Shown: piece after piece, positions 9,951 through 17,772 of the stretch
Position numbering within the stretch: position 1 is the stretch's first letter
Layout of the letters: each line of letters begins with the position of its first letter
Source of the DNA: Fabrea salina
Taxonomy: Eukaryota; Ciliophora; Heterotrichea; Heterotrichida; Fabreidae
Length of the DNA stretch: 64,000 bases
Assembly (NCBI GenBank): GCA_022984795.1
Contig: JALIHJ010000018.1
Coordinates: 1-64,000 of the forward strand
Direction of reading: 5' to 3'
Made by a program: the position numbers and the translations under genes
The notes under the pieces: model-generated
Databases searched by the model: none
Told to the model about the DNA's origin: nothing
Seen by the model: only the letters and a program-made list of their open reading frames with translations

Positions 9951-10997
9951 ATGATGAAGTTCTTTGGAGTTTCTCAGGTATTTGGGCCTTTGCCAGGACT
10001 GTTTTTGGGGTGGTCTAGTTACAAGTTTTTCACTGCCCTTGAAGCCAACAACATCAAAAAAGTGACTAAACTAATAAACAAAAAGAGGAAACTCTTCAAG
10101 TACCAACAAGTCGACACAGGATTAGGCCCAATCCACGTAGTTGCGCAAAAGGGAAACACCGAGTTGCTAGAAGCTATTTGCAAGCGAAAAGAAATCAAAG
10201 CACACATCAACGAACAAAACAACATTTTGGAGTGGACTCCACTGCACTGCGCAGCATCTGAGGGACAGATTGAAAGCTTGAAACTACTGCACAAAGCAGG
10301 GGCTCTTTTGGACCTTAAGAACAAGGAAGGGTGCTCCCCTATCCACATTGCTGCTGGAAAGAACAACTTGTCTGTATTAGCTGAGTTGATTGAAAGAGGC
10401 GCACACATTGACGACACAGATTCAAAAAGCAACTGGACTCCTTTGCATTATGCTTCTTTCCAAAACCAAACAGAAGCTGTTGAGTGGCTTGTGAAGCATG
10501 GAGCAAAGCCAGGAGCACAAGACAAGCACGGATTCACTCCGATTTTTGCGGGTGCTCAAGGAGGTAATTTTAAGGTAGTGCAGTTTCTGCACAGGTACAA
10601 AGAAGGCTACCAACGGCTTAAAACTAAAGTTCAGCTCATCCACATTGCAGCCCAACTGCCTGAAAAAGCTTTGTTGGAGTGGCTGCATAGTTCTGGACAT
10701 GACTTGGTTTCTCTGGATGCTTCAGGGGCTAGTGCACTTCACTATGCAGCTTATGGGTCAAGTACTGAGTGTGCAGAGTACTTAGTTAGGAATTCGCAGT
10801 TAATTCACTCAAAGGATGAAAACTGGAACACTCCCCTTCACTTAGCTGTGATGCAGCAAAGTCCAGAGATAGTGAAGCTTCTTTGCCAAAACGGAGCAGT
10901 TATTAAAGTCGAGAACTCCAGAGGAATGACTCCCTTAGACATTGCAGAAGCTTTAAGGAACTCACAAATCAAAAACGTTTTAAAAAGGTATAAGTAA
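9951..10997 (+). CDS. Ankyrin-repeat protein
   Basis: 348 residues with tandem ~33-residue ankyrin repeats over nearly the whole length. Signature turns such as TPLHCAASEGQIESLKLLHKAGA, SPIHIAAGKNN, TPLHYASFQNQTEAVEWLVKHGA and TPLHLAVMQQSPEIVKLLCQNGA are visible, nine or so repeats in all. The first ~25 residues are hydrophobic/aromatic and could be a membrane anchor. Ankyrin arrays bind proteins; the partner is unknown. Two ATGs are adjacent at 9951 and 9954; either may be used. The stop is seven bases from the 3' end of a tRNA gene on the other strand. Confidence 0.85.
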   Translation: MMKFFGVSQVFGPLPGLFLGWSSYKFFTALEANNIKKVTKLINKKRKLFKYQQVDTGLGPIHVVAQKGNTELLEAICKRKEIKAHINEQNNILEWTPLHCAASEGQIESLKLLHKAGALLDLKNKEGCSPIHIAAGKNNLSVLAELIERGAHIDDTDSKSNWTPLHYASFQNQTEAVEWLVKHGAKPGAQDKHGFTPIFAGAQGGNFKVVQFLHRYKEGYQRLKTKVQLIHIAAQLPEKALLEWLHSSGHDLVSLDASGASALHYAAYGSSTECAEYLVRNSQLIHSKDENWNTPLHLAVMQQSPEIVKLLCQNGAVIKVENSRGMTPLDIAEALRNSQIKNVLKRYK

Positions 10998-11004
10998 TAA
11001 AAAT

Positions 11005-11076
11005 TCCGCATCCGGGATTCGAACCCGGGTCTCCTGGGTGAAAGCCAGATATCCTAACCGTCTAGACTAATGCGGA
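11005..11076 (-). tRNA. tRNA-Glu (anticodon TTC)
   Basis: A 72-nt cloverleaf on the minus strand. The acceptor arms TCCGCAT and ATGCGGA pair fully. The A box reads TAGTCTAGACGG and the B box GGTTCGAATCC. The anticodon loop CTTTCAC sits on a CTGG/CCAG stem, giving anticodon TTC, which reads GAA. There is no intron and no encoded CCA. A short T run (TTTTT on the transcribed strand) follows the 3' end, suitable for Pol III termination. It is squeezed between two protein genes. Confidence 0.95.
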
Positions 11077-11109
11077 TCTGGGTTAATGGGGGAATTCCTC
11101 TTTATATTG

Positions 11110-11850
11110 TTATTGCGACTTATTACTGTCTCGGTTGGCATCCAAATTATCTATGGAAAAGTTTTGGATGGGAGTAACTCGATCTTCTAGGAGTTGGATT
11201 CTGTTGCTTTTGCTTTGGAGTGTTCTTTCGAGACTTCTGTTGATTTTTTCGGCTTTTTTAAGTTTGGAGACAAGGTTGTTTTTTTCCTTTTTGAGTATTT
11301 TCACTTCAGTTGACTTGTTTCTGAGAGTTTCTTCCAAAAGTTTGATTTTAACGTCTTTTTTGTCGTCAGTAGCTTCTTTGTCGTAGGCTAGTTTATTGTT
11401 TTCTCTAATTAGTTCTTCATTGTCACAGGCCAAAGCAGAACACTCAGAAAGTAGGAGTTGAATTGACTCTTGGGTTTTAGAAAGTGTTTCGTAAAGGTCT
11501 TCTACTTCCTTTGCATAAGACTCTTTCAAATTAAAGTTGGTGTTACTGGGTTTCACACTGGACCTGCTCTTGGAACTGAGTTGGGATTTCAGGTTTTTGT
11601 TTTCTTCAACCACCAAGTAATATTCTTTTTCAAGTGCGTCGTAGTCTTTTTTCAGCTCGAGATAAAGTTCTTTTTGGGTTGGTTTTCTCTCAACAGTTGA
11701 GCCTCTGATGTTGTTGGGCAAAACTGCCAAAGGAGAGTCTGTGTCCCTGTTGATCGAAGTGGTGTTTGGCGAAGGCCTCACAGTGTTAGGAGAAATAGAG
11801 CTGATGAAGCTAAAGAAGGTTGAGTTTAAATTTTCGTGAACTCTTGACAT
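11110..11850 (-). CDS. Coiled-coil protein
   Basis: 246 residues, ATG at 11850. The N-terminal ~60 residues are Ser/Thr/Asn/Pro-rich and likely disordered. From about residue 58 to 230 a heptad-rich coiled coil dominates (ELKKDYDALEKEY, LLEETLRNKSTEVKILKKEK). No enzymatic motif is seen. A cytoskeletal or scaffolding role is a guess. The start codon overlaps a short + strand ORF (11849-11962). Confidence 0.7.
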   Translation of the reverse strand: MSRVHENLNSTFFSFISSISPNTVRPSPNTTSINRDTDSPLAVLPNNIRGSTVERKPTQKELYLELKKDYDALEKEYYLVVEENKNLKSQLSSKSRSSVKPSNTNFNLKESYAKEVEDLYETLSKTQESIQLLLSECSALACDNEELIRENNKLAYDKEATDDKKDVKIKLLEETLRNKSTEVKILKKEKNNLVSKLKKAEKINRSLERTLQSKSNRIQLLEDRVTPIQNFSIDNLDANRDSNKSQ

Positions 11851-11962
11851 GTCGGGAGCTCTCCTAGATTTACCTTACAGCTTAGACCTCAAGTTCGACT
11901 TGCTGACGAATTTGCTGTGGTTCTTCATTTTTTTACTTCAGAATCCATTGACTTTGATGTAG
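11849..11962 (+). CDS. Possible 37-residue membrane microprotein
   Basis: An ATG at 11849 opens 37 codons ending in TAG at 11962. It would encode a hydrophobic peptide with one helix (LLTNLLWFFIFLLQNPL). Codon choice resembles real genes here, but the start codon overlaps the start codon of the divergent coiled-coil gene. Chance is a strong alternative. Confidence 0.2.
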   Translation: MSGALLDLPYSLDLKFDLLTNLLWFFIFLLQNPLTLM

Positions 11963-11991
11963 ACTGATGCTTGTTAAATGAGAAAATTTAA

Positions 11992-12258
11992 ATGGACTCG
12001 AACATTTTGAATCCGAGTGTGAAAGCAAAGCAAACAAGGTGGGAAATTTTCAAACTTGAAAGGGAAATCGAAACTCTAGAGCACTTGGGAGACTTAAGAC
12101 AAAGCACCAAAAAGTACACTGAAGACAAAAGAATCCACCTAGAAAACCTCAGAAATCAACTAAGATCAGTAGAGCCTTTCGAAGGCATGAACTCTATTGA
12201 ATACAGACAGAACTTAATGCTGCATTTGATAGAGACGAGGATGAACAGAATGACTTAA
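11992..12258 (+). CDS. Small coiled-coil protein
   Basis: 88 residues from the ATG at 11992, preceded by AAAATTTAA. The sequence is charged and helical throughout (IFKLEREIETLEHLGDL), with no recognised domain. It converges with the START-domain gene, with 16 bases between stops. The setting (A/T-rich leader, normal spacing) supports a real gene. Function unknown. Confidence 0.55.
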   Translation: MDSNILNPSVKAKQTRWEIFKLEREIETLEHLGDLRQSTKKYTEDKRIHLENLRNQLRSVEPFEGMNSIEYRQNLMLHLIETRMNRMT

Positions 12259-12274
12259 TAGTTCATATATATAG

Positions 12275-12907
12275 TTAAGTAAGCTCGTCGTGGAGTTTCT
12301 TTACTAGGTTTTCGTGGAACTCGTACCTGGCTTTCATGATGTACTCTATAATATCTTGAGGCACACTCAACTTAGGGTCGAATTGAGTAACTGCAATGAA
12401 GTGTGTTAAGTTTCCGTGGCATAAAACAGGTCTGGCAATCTGGACTCCCATCTTCATGTCAGCTCTGGGGAACCTACTTGTCGTGAGGTCCACGATGTGT
12501 TCGGCGTTTCCGCTGACTAAGGCCCAAGTTCCGTCTGTCAGTTCTTTTTTAATCAAAAAGTCAAAAATTTCGCGCGGTTCGTCTCCGGGAACGAACCTTG
12601 TGATTTCAGAGATAAGTTTCGCTGAAGAGTTATAGGTTTTTATAACCTTCGCAGAGTCTATGAGGTCGTGCATTGCTGGACGAATCAGTTGCCAGTTCTC
12701 AAACAGGTGATCTATTACCTTTTCTGGCGACTTGTCAATGAAGGCTTCCATCTTGTAGGACTCAATTGGGTAGGCTTTTTTAAAGTACGCTGAAAGTTTG
12801 CCACAGTGTTGGATAGTGTCCCAAGACTCAGGGTCGTCCTGGAGTTTCAAGGCTTCGCGGCACATTTCCGAGGCCTTTATGTCGAGCTCTAAAAGTTCTA
12901 TGTCCAT
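12275..12907 (-). CDS. START-like lipid-binding domain protein
   Basis: 210 residues, nearly all one START/SRPBCC-type domain. The middle and end (VIDHLFENWQLIRP, FDFLIKKELTDGTW, MKMGVQIARPVLC, THFIAVTQFDPKLSVPQDIIEYI) follow the helix-grip pattern of StAR-related lipid transfer proteins. There is no signal peptide or membrane helix, so a soluble cytosolic lipid carrier is likely. The ligand is unknown. It stands 11 bases downstream of the amidase gene's start, on the same strand. Confidence 0.7.
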   Translation of the reverse strand: MDIELLELDIKASEMCREALKLQDDPESWDTIQHCGKLSAYFKKAYPIESYKMEAFIDKSPEKVIDHLFENWQLIRPAMHDLIDSAKVIKTYNSSAKLISEITRFVPGDEPREIFDFLIKKELTDGTWALVSGNAEHIVDLTTSRFPRADMKMGVQIARPVLCHGNLTHFIAVTQFDPKLSVPQDIIEYIMKARYEFHENLVKKLHDELT

Positions 12908-12918
12908 TATTATTGTTA

Positions 12919-14658
12919 CTATAAGGGTAACTTATAAAAGTGGAATATTTTCTCTATCTTCTTCATGACTCCTAACAACAACTCGTCCTTAAAAGGCAGA
13001 GCTGAGACTTGAATAGCTACAGGGAGTCCAGCAGACTCCTGCATCACCTTTTTAGCCCTGGAACTGGGGATGTCTTTGATGGAACTTTCGTAGTAAGCGT
13101 CTTCAGCACTTGCCAGAGCAACAGGAACTATTCCACTTGGGTAAGACACTACGTTCCACAGAATGCAGTAAGCCAGCCCAGGCATAACGTCAACAGCCTT
13201 TCCATGGGGAGGAGCTAGAGTTCCGTAACAAGGACTTATGACTGCGTCTAGTTCAAGGTCTTTCCAGTAGTTAGTGAACCTTTCGGCGTAGTTTTTGAGT
13301 TTCCGGTCTAACTCTATGTACTCACCTGAAGAAAGGTGCTGCTTGGTTTTTAAAAAGGAGTGCATGGCTTTATTCTTTGTGAGCTCCAAAAACTTAAGGA
13401 TTAATGACTTCAAGGTAGGGTAGGAGTTGACAAAGATAGGGAGTCTGTAGAACTCTTTGGGAGACTCGCCTTTCAAAGAGTCCAAAAGGGGTCTGCAGCC
13501 GTTGGCGTTGTACATTCCTAAGTAAATCTCCAAGGCTTCGAATATGTCTGGGACTTTGAACTCCACTAACTCGTGTCCTTGTTCTTCTAGTTGTTGTTTG
13601 CACTCTTTCAAAGCCTTCTTAATCACTGGAGCACTTTCGAATATTTCTAAGTCGTAAAAGTAGCCTATCCTCAACTTCTTGTTTTCAACAGTTCGTTCGT
13701 AAAGACTCTGGTTGAACACTAGTGGCGGAACTGATGGGTCTTGTTTCCAGTGCTCTTCTTTCCAAACTGCTTTCAAAAACAAGTTCAAGTCTTCCACACA
13801 CCTTCCTAAGGGGCCTAGACTAGACTCAATTCCCAAGTGCAAAAAGGACTTTCCCCAACAGTTCGCAGTATGGACTCCCTTTTGCGAAATGCGACAAGGC
13901 GTAGGCTTGAAGGCATAAATTCCACAAAAAGCAGCTGGAAACCTTATGGACCCCCCTATGTCAGAGCCGATTCCCAAAGGAGAACTTCTGGAGGCTATCA
14001 AGCCTGACTCCCCCCCAGAACTTCCTCCAGTGGTTAGTTTTCTATTCCAGGGGTTTTCAGCGCACCCATAAATGAAGTTTGCAGACTCTATCCAAATCAT
14101 GATTTGGGGAACATTGCTTCTTACAAAGGGAACTGCTCCTTCAGACTTCAAAAGACTCAGTACCAAAGCATCGCACTGATCAGGAATGCTACACCTCCAA
14201 ACAACTCCAGCTGAGGAACAACAACCCACTTGTCCAATGTGGTCTTTGACGCTTATAGGCACTCCATGGAGAACTCCGCAACTTGAGGGGTTTTCAGCTA
14301 GTTGTTTGTCGCGTTGTTCAGCAAGCAACAAAGCTTCTTCAAAGGGTTCTTCTGCAGTTAACTTAAGCTTCCTCCCAATATCGTAGGCTCTTTGGATGTA
14401 AGTAGCAGTTGCTTCTACTGAAGTTACTTTGCCACTTTTAATAGCTTCAGCTAGTTGGAAAACCTGCAGTGAAAGAATGTACTCTTGCTTTTCTCTTTCT
14501 ACTTCGGGAACAGTCAGTGTTTTAGCATTTCTTTCCTTCAACTTGGACTTGGCTTTGTAGTGCATTAGAGTTGACTTCAAACCAGAAGAAACCAGAGAAC
14601 ACAGGTATTTAGCAACTACCAAACCTGCTCCAGCATAGATGATTGTAGTCTTTTCCAT
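12919..14658 (-). CDS. Fatty-acid amide hydrolase-like amidase
   Basis: 579 residues, close to the length of animal FAAH. An N-terminal membrane helix (IIYAGAGLVVAKYLCSLVSSGL, about residues 5-26) is followed by the amidase-signature fold. The Ser-cisSer-Lys triad is visible: Lys in VPISVKDH, Ser in TTGGSSGGESG, and the nucleophile Ser in SDIGGSIRFPA. FAAH-type enzymes hydrolyse fatty-acid amides at membranes; the N-terminal anchor supports that class over bacterial or GatA-type amidases. All core residues are present, so it should be active. Confidence 0.88.
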   Translation of the reverse strand: MEKTTIIYAGAGLVVAKYLCSLVSSGLKSTLMHYKAKSKLKERNAKTLTVPEVEREKQEYILSLQVFQLAEAIKSGKVTSVEATATYIQRAYDIGRKLKLTAEEPFEEALLLAEQRDKQLAENPSSCGVLHGVPISVKDHIGQVGCCSSAGVVWRCSIPDQCDALVLSLLKSEGAVPFVRSNVPQIMIWIESANFIYGCAENPWNRKLTTGGSSGGESGLIASRSSPLGIGSDIGGSIRFPAAFCGIYAFKPTPCRISQKGVHTANCWGKSFLHLGIESSLGPLGRCVEDLNLFLKAVWKEEHWKQDPSVPPLVFNQSLYERTVENKKLRIGYFYDLEIFESAPVIKKALKECKQQLEEQGHELVEFKVPDIFEALEIYLGMYNANGCRPLLDSLKGESPKEFYRLPIFVNSYPTLKSLILKFLELTKNKAMHSFLKTKQHLSSGEYIELDRKLKNYAERFTNYWKDLELDAVISPCYGTLAPPHGKAVDVMPGLAYCILWNVVSYPSGIVPVALASAEDAYYESSIKDIPSSRAKKVMQESAGLPVAIQVSALPFKDELLLGVMKKIEKIFHFYKLPL

Positions 14659-14665
14659 TTATAAG

Positions 14666-15289
14666 CTACTTAAAAGGAACCTTGGACTTATACTGGACGT
14701 ACTCGTTGAAGTCGTCGAGGGTAACTTTGGGTTTGGTGGTTTGAGGAATCCCACCAAAGTTAAAAGCAGAGTTACTGAACTCAGTGTACCTCGGCATTTG
14801 GAAGGTTTGTGGGCGGGATGAGCTCAAAGGAGTTTTTAGAACTGCTTGGTTTCTAGGTTTAACTGGTAACTGAGGCAGTTCTAAGTCTATTGTAATTCTG
14901 CCTTGTGAATTTAGTTGTGGGGTTATTACTTTATTTGCAGAGTCATCGTCCTTCAAGTGTTTGCGTAGCAAAGAAGACCACTTTGTTTGGGACATTTTGG
15001 CCCTATGTTGGAACTTAGGACGAGTTGAGTTACTGGTTTTGGTTTTATTGTAATTCAAAGGATGGTCCTTTACTAGATTCCTTCCAAAAGGTATGTTTTT
15101 ACTTGACAAGAATGTTTGCATCCAAGTGATTGAATGAGTACTTGGTCTTGAAGAAAGAAGTAGTTGCAAGTTAGACTCTGACCTGGTTTTCTTGAGTAAG
15201 CTAAAAGAAGAGTTTTTGTCTTTGTTCAGTAGTGAAGCCTTAAACCTCTTTTTGGACCGGGTGTTTCTTTTGGACTTTTTGTTTTCCAT
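14666..15289 (-). CDS. Basic, Ser-rich uncharacterised protein
   Basis: 207 residues, ATG at 15289. It is rich in Lys, Arg, Ser, Asn and Gln, starts with a strongly basic tract (KKSKRNTRSKKRFK), and has no predicted membrane helix or known domain. It appears mostly disordered. The basic N-terminus could be a nuclear signal. Seven bases separate its stop from the amidase start. Function unknown. Confidence 0.6.
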   Translation of the reverse strand: MENKKSKRNTRSKKRFKASLLNKDKNSSFSLLKKTRSESNLQLLLSSRPSTHSITWMQTFLSSKNIPFGRNLVKDHPLNYNKTKTSNSTRPKFQHRAKMSQTKWSSLLRKHLKDDDSANKVITPQLNSQGRITIDLELPQLPVKPRNQAVLKTPLSSSRPQTFQMPRYTEFSNSAFNFGGIPQTTKPKVTLDDFNEYVQYKSKVPFK

Positions 15290-15309
15290 TTGTTGTAGAT
15301 TTATGATTA

Positions 15310-17007
15310 TTACTGACTAAGCTTAGAAGCTATTTCTCCCCACTTCTTCCTGTTGAATTCTAAGTCGTACTGAAGGTTGTCTAAAAGTTTGGGCAAAACA
15401 CTAGACAAGGTCACTAGTGTAGGCTCAATAACAAAGTCTATGAATCCAACCTGCGAACTTGAAATCTCTACAGATTGCCTATCACAAAGGGTACTGATTG
15501 GCAAGCCCATAGCTCTTTCTTTGTCACCTTGCTCAAAAAACTCAACAAACAGCAAATTAGTCCAGGCGTAGCAAAGATTCCAGGGCCTGCAGGGGTTGCT
15601 GATGTCTGAAAAGTGCATCATAACTTCAAGCATTAAAAGCTTCTCTTCGTGACTCTCTACAAAAGGTTCTTCTGCAAACTTGTTTTTGAAATGTGACATG
15701 TAGGAGTTGTGGTTAACAGGGTCGGTGGCAAGTACCATAGAAACTATTAATGAGCGCAGGTACTTATAAGAGTTACTGGACATTCCTTCAAAAGCACTTC
15801 CTGTTTTCTGAAAGGCTGCTGAAACATGGTGGTTCTCAAGAACAGACTTGTCGTTGTAAAGTATCGCCAAAGGGTCTGAACTGTTAACTAAGAAGTTGTT
15901 GTTTACTCCAGGGTGTTCGTAGTCGTGGATCATTGCACTTATGTAACAAGAACTCAGTTCAACTGTGTTTAGTCCACATACTTCGAAACCTCCGAACTGA
16001 TGCAGTATTAAGTGGTAAAACTGCAAAACGTCCGTGGCGTGGGTTTTGTTGTGGTAAGAAATATCAACTTTGTAGCCTGACTGGATGGCTGAAACCCAGT
16101 TTTCAAAGTTGGACTTGTTTAGGTTCATTTTGCTTAGAAGGTTCAGTTCTTCGAAAATAAACATCACCGCAGTTATCAGTTCGTTGTTGCCTGTCAGTGT
16201 TTTTAGTTCAAACACATCAAAACTAGTTGACTGTATATTTTTAAGTAAATTATTCACTTGGGTGCTTTCGTAGGGTTTGAAAAGAGAATCTTCGTGAACT
16301 TCAATATCATTTCTGGTTCTTAAAATTGACGCTAAAACGTCCTCATTGTCGTATTCACTCCACACCAAGTCAAGATTCAAGTTAGTTGCTTTGTTGTTAG
16401 AAATAGAATTGATGCACCACTGCAGGTCCTTTTTCAACCCTTGGTCTTTGCGAATACAGTCCTTGCCCATAGCGCTGCTGAGGACTTTAGTGATCTTTTT
16501 TTTCTCACTTTCGAGGTCAGCATCAAAGGTGTTTTTTGTTTTGGTTTCATAAAAGTAAATCAAGGGCAGTAAAATTCTAGGCAACTTAAGAACAACTGAA
16601 ATTCTGTAGTAAGTATCTTCGTAAATATCAGTGTGGCTGAGTTCAATGGCACACAAAGCAACGCAAAACACACAGTCGCTGAGGTTTAAAGCATTCAAAA
16701 ATTTCTTAGAAGGCAAAACCTTAAACACAAGGGCCTTGGCTACAGACTCTGCTGAAATAAGCACAATAATGCCTAGTTCAACCACTCCCAAATAAAGTGT
16801 TTTTCTTCCTAGTTCTTCAAAAAACACAAGCTTAGACAAAACTAGGAGTGTGTAAACAACTGTCAATAAGAATATAAAAACTTGGAAACGCAAGTTAAGC
16901 AGAAAAGACGGAGACTTAGTTGGGACAGAGTGAGTTTCTTCTTGGGGAGATGGACTAACCCTTTGGGGCTTCTTTTTTAACTTAGAATTTCTTTTGTGAG
17001 GCGACAT
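15310..17007 (-). CDS. Cyclic-nucleotide phosphodiesterase with voltage-sensor-like membrane domain
   Basis: 565 residues. Residues ~40-150 hold four hydrophobic helices. The second carries acidic residues (ELGIIVLISAESVAKALVF), the third begins NLSDCVF, and the fourth (YRISVVLKLPRILLPL, about 134-149) has Arg135, Lys141 and Arg144. This arrangement resembles an S1-S4 voltage-sensor module with few gating charges. The C-terminal half is a complete class I PDE catalytic domain: YHNKTHATDV (318-327), HDYEHPGVNNNF (361-372), SVLENHH, and the distal FSDISNP metal site. It should hydrolyse cAMP and/or cGMP at a membrane, perhaps the ciliary or cortical membrane. The catalytic call is firm; the sensor role is inferred. 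Confidence 0.9.
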   Translation of the reverse strand: MSPHKRNSKLKKKPQRVSPSPQEETHSVPTKSPSFLLNLRFQVFIFLLTVVYTLLVLSKLVFFEELGRKTLYLGVVELGIIVLISAESVAKALVFKVLPSKKFLNALNLSDCVFCVALCAIELSHTDIYEDTYYRISVVLKLPRILLPLIYFYETKTKNTFDADLESEKKKITKVLSSAMGKDCIRKDQGLKKDLQWCINSISNNKATNLNLDLVWSEYDNEDVLASILRTRNDIEVHEDSLFKPYESTQVNNLLKNIQSTSFDVFELKTLTGNNELITAVMFIFEELNLLSKMNLNKSNFENWVSAIQSGYKVDISYHNKTHATDVLQFYHLILHQFGGFEVCGLNTVELSSCYISAMIHDYEHPGVNNNFLVNSSDPLAILYNDKSVLENHHVSAAFQKTGSAFEGMSSNSYKYLRSLIVSMVLATDPVNHNSYMSHFKNKFAEEPFVESHEEKLLMLEVMMHFSDISNPCRPWNLCYAWTNLLFVEFFEQGDKERAMGLPISTLCDRQSVEISSSQVGFIDFVIEPTLVTLSSVLPKLLDNLQYDLEFNRKKWGEIASKLSQ

Positions 17008-17155
17008 CTAAGTAGAGTTTACCTGTGTTGTCTCCATTGTTTAATTATTTAATAAATTTAGTAAAGTCCTTGGTAGCCAACTAGTTAAAAGGCAGGAGTT
17101 CTGTCCGGAAAGAAGCCCAAAAAAGCATTAAATTTCCATGTTTATAATTTTTTTA

Positions 17156-17728
17156 ATGCTAGAGTCAGTTGAAAAGTTTTCACTGGAACTTGGGGGAAGT
17201 CTAGAATTTCACTTCGAAACCCTAGAGCCCGAACAGCCTATGGAGGCTGTGAGGAAGTGCTCTTTCGTGGACTTGTTGTCGACTCCGCAGGGGATACCCG
17301 AAGTCCCTAATTTCGAAGCTCTTTTGGAAAAAGAAGACACACTTTCGGTATCAGACTCCTTAAGCACACACACAGACTCAGAAGTATCGTTAGTGTCACT
17401 CATGGAGTTTATGCCTGTGCAGGGGAAACCCCGCATCAGAAAGCGCCCTAAGCCACTGCGTCACTCGCGGATTCCTGAACGTCCTCCCAATACAATGGTT
17501 GGAACATGCAACTTAGAAGAACGCCGCGAAAAAATCCAAAAGTACTTAGAAAAGCGGAAGCGCCGTACTTGGAACAAAAGAATTTCTTACGAGTGCAGAA
17601 AGAAAGTCGCTGACAGTCGATTACGTATTAAGGGAAGGTTTGTAACTAAAGACCAGGCCATAGCCATTCTAGGAATCGACCATCCTGCAGTACAGAAGTT
17701 GTTGAATCAGCAACCTGATTCTGCTTAA
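17156..17728 (+). CDS. CCT-motif protein
   Basis: 190 residues from the ATG at 17156; an in-frame ATG at 17138 would add six hydrophobic residues and lies inside an A/T-rich leader, so the second is preferred. The C-terminal part has a good CCT motif (CONSTANS/CO-like/TOC1): EERREKIQKYLEKRKRRTWN, then KRISYECRKKVADSRLRIKG, then RF. Upstream is an acidic, Ser-rich region, and a basic stretch (RIRKRPKPLRHSR). CCT motifs act in nuclear import and protein or DNA contacts in plant regulators, often with NF-Y. I infer a nuclear regulatory protein. No B-box or response-regulator domain is present. Confidence 0.75.
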   Translation: MLESVEKFSLELGGSLEFHFETLEPEQPMEAVRKCSFVDLLSTPQGIPEVPNFEALLEKEDTLSVSDSLSTHTDSEVSLVSLMEFMPVQGKPRIRKRPKPLRHSRIPERPPNTMVGTCNLEERREKIQKYLEKRKRRTWNKRISYECRKKVADSRLRIKGRFVTKDQAIAILGIDHPAVQKLLNQQPDSA

Positions 17729-17772
17729 TACAGATAATTTATTAATATTTTTCAACAACTTACCATTTTACA

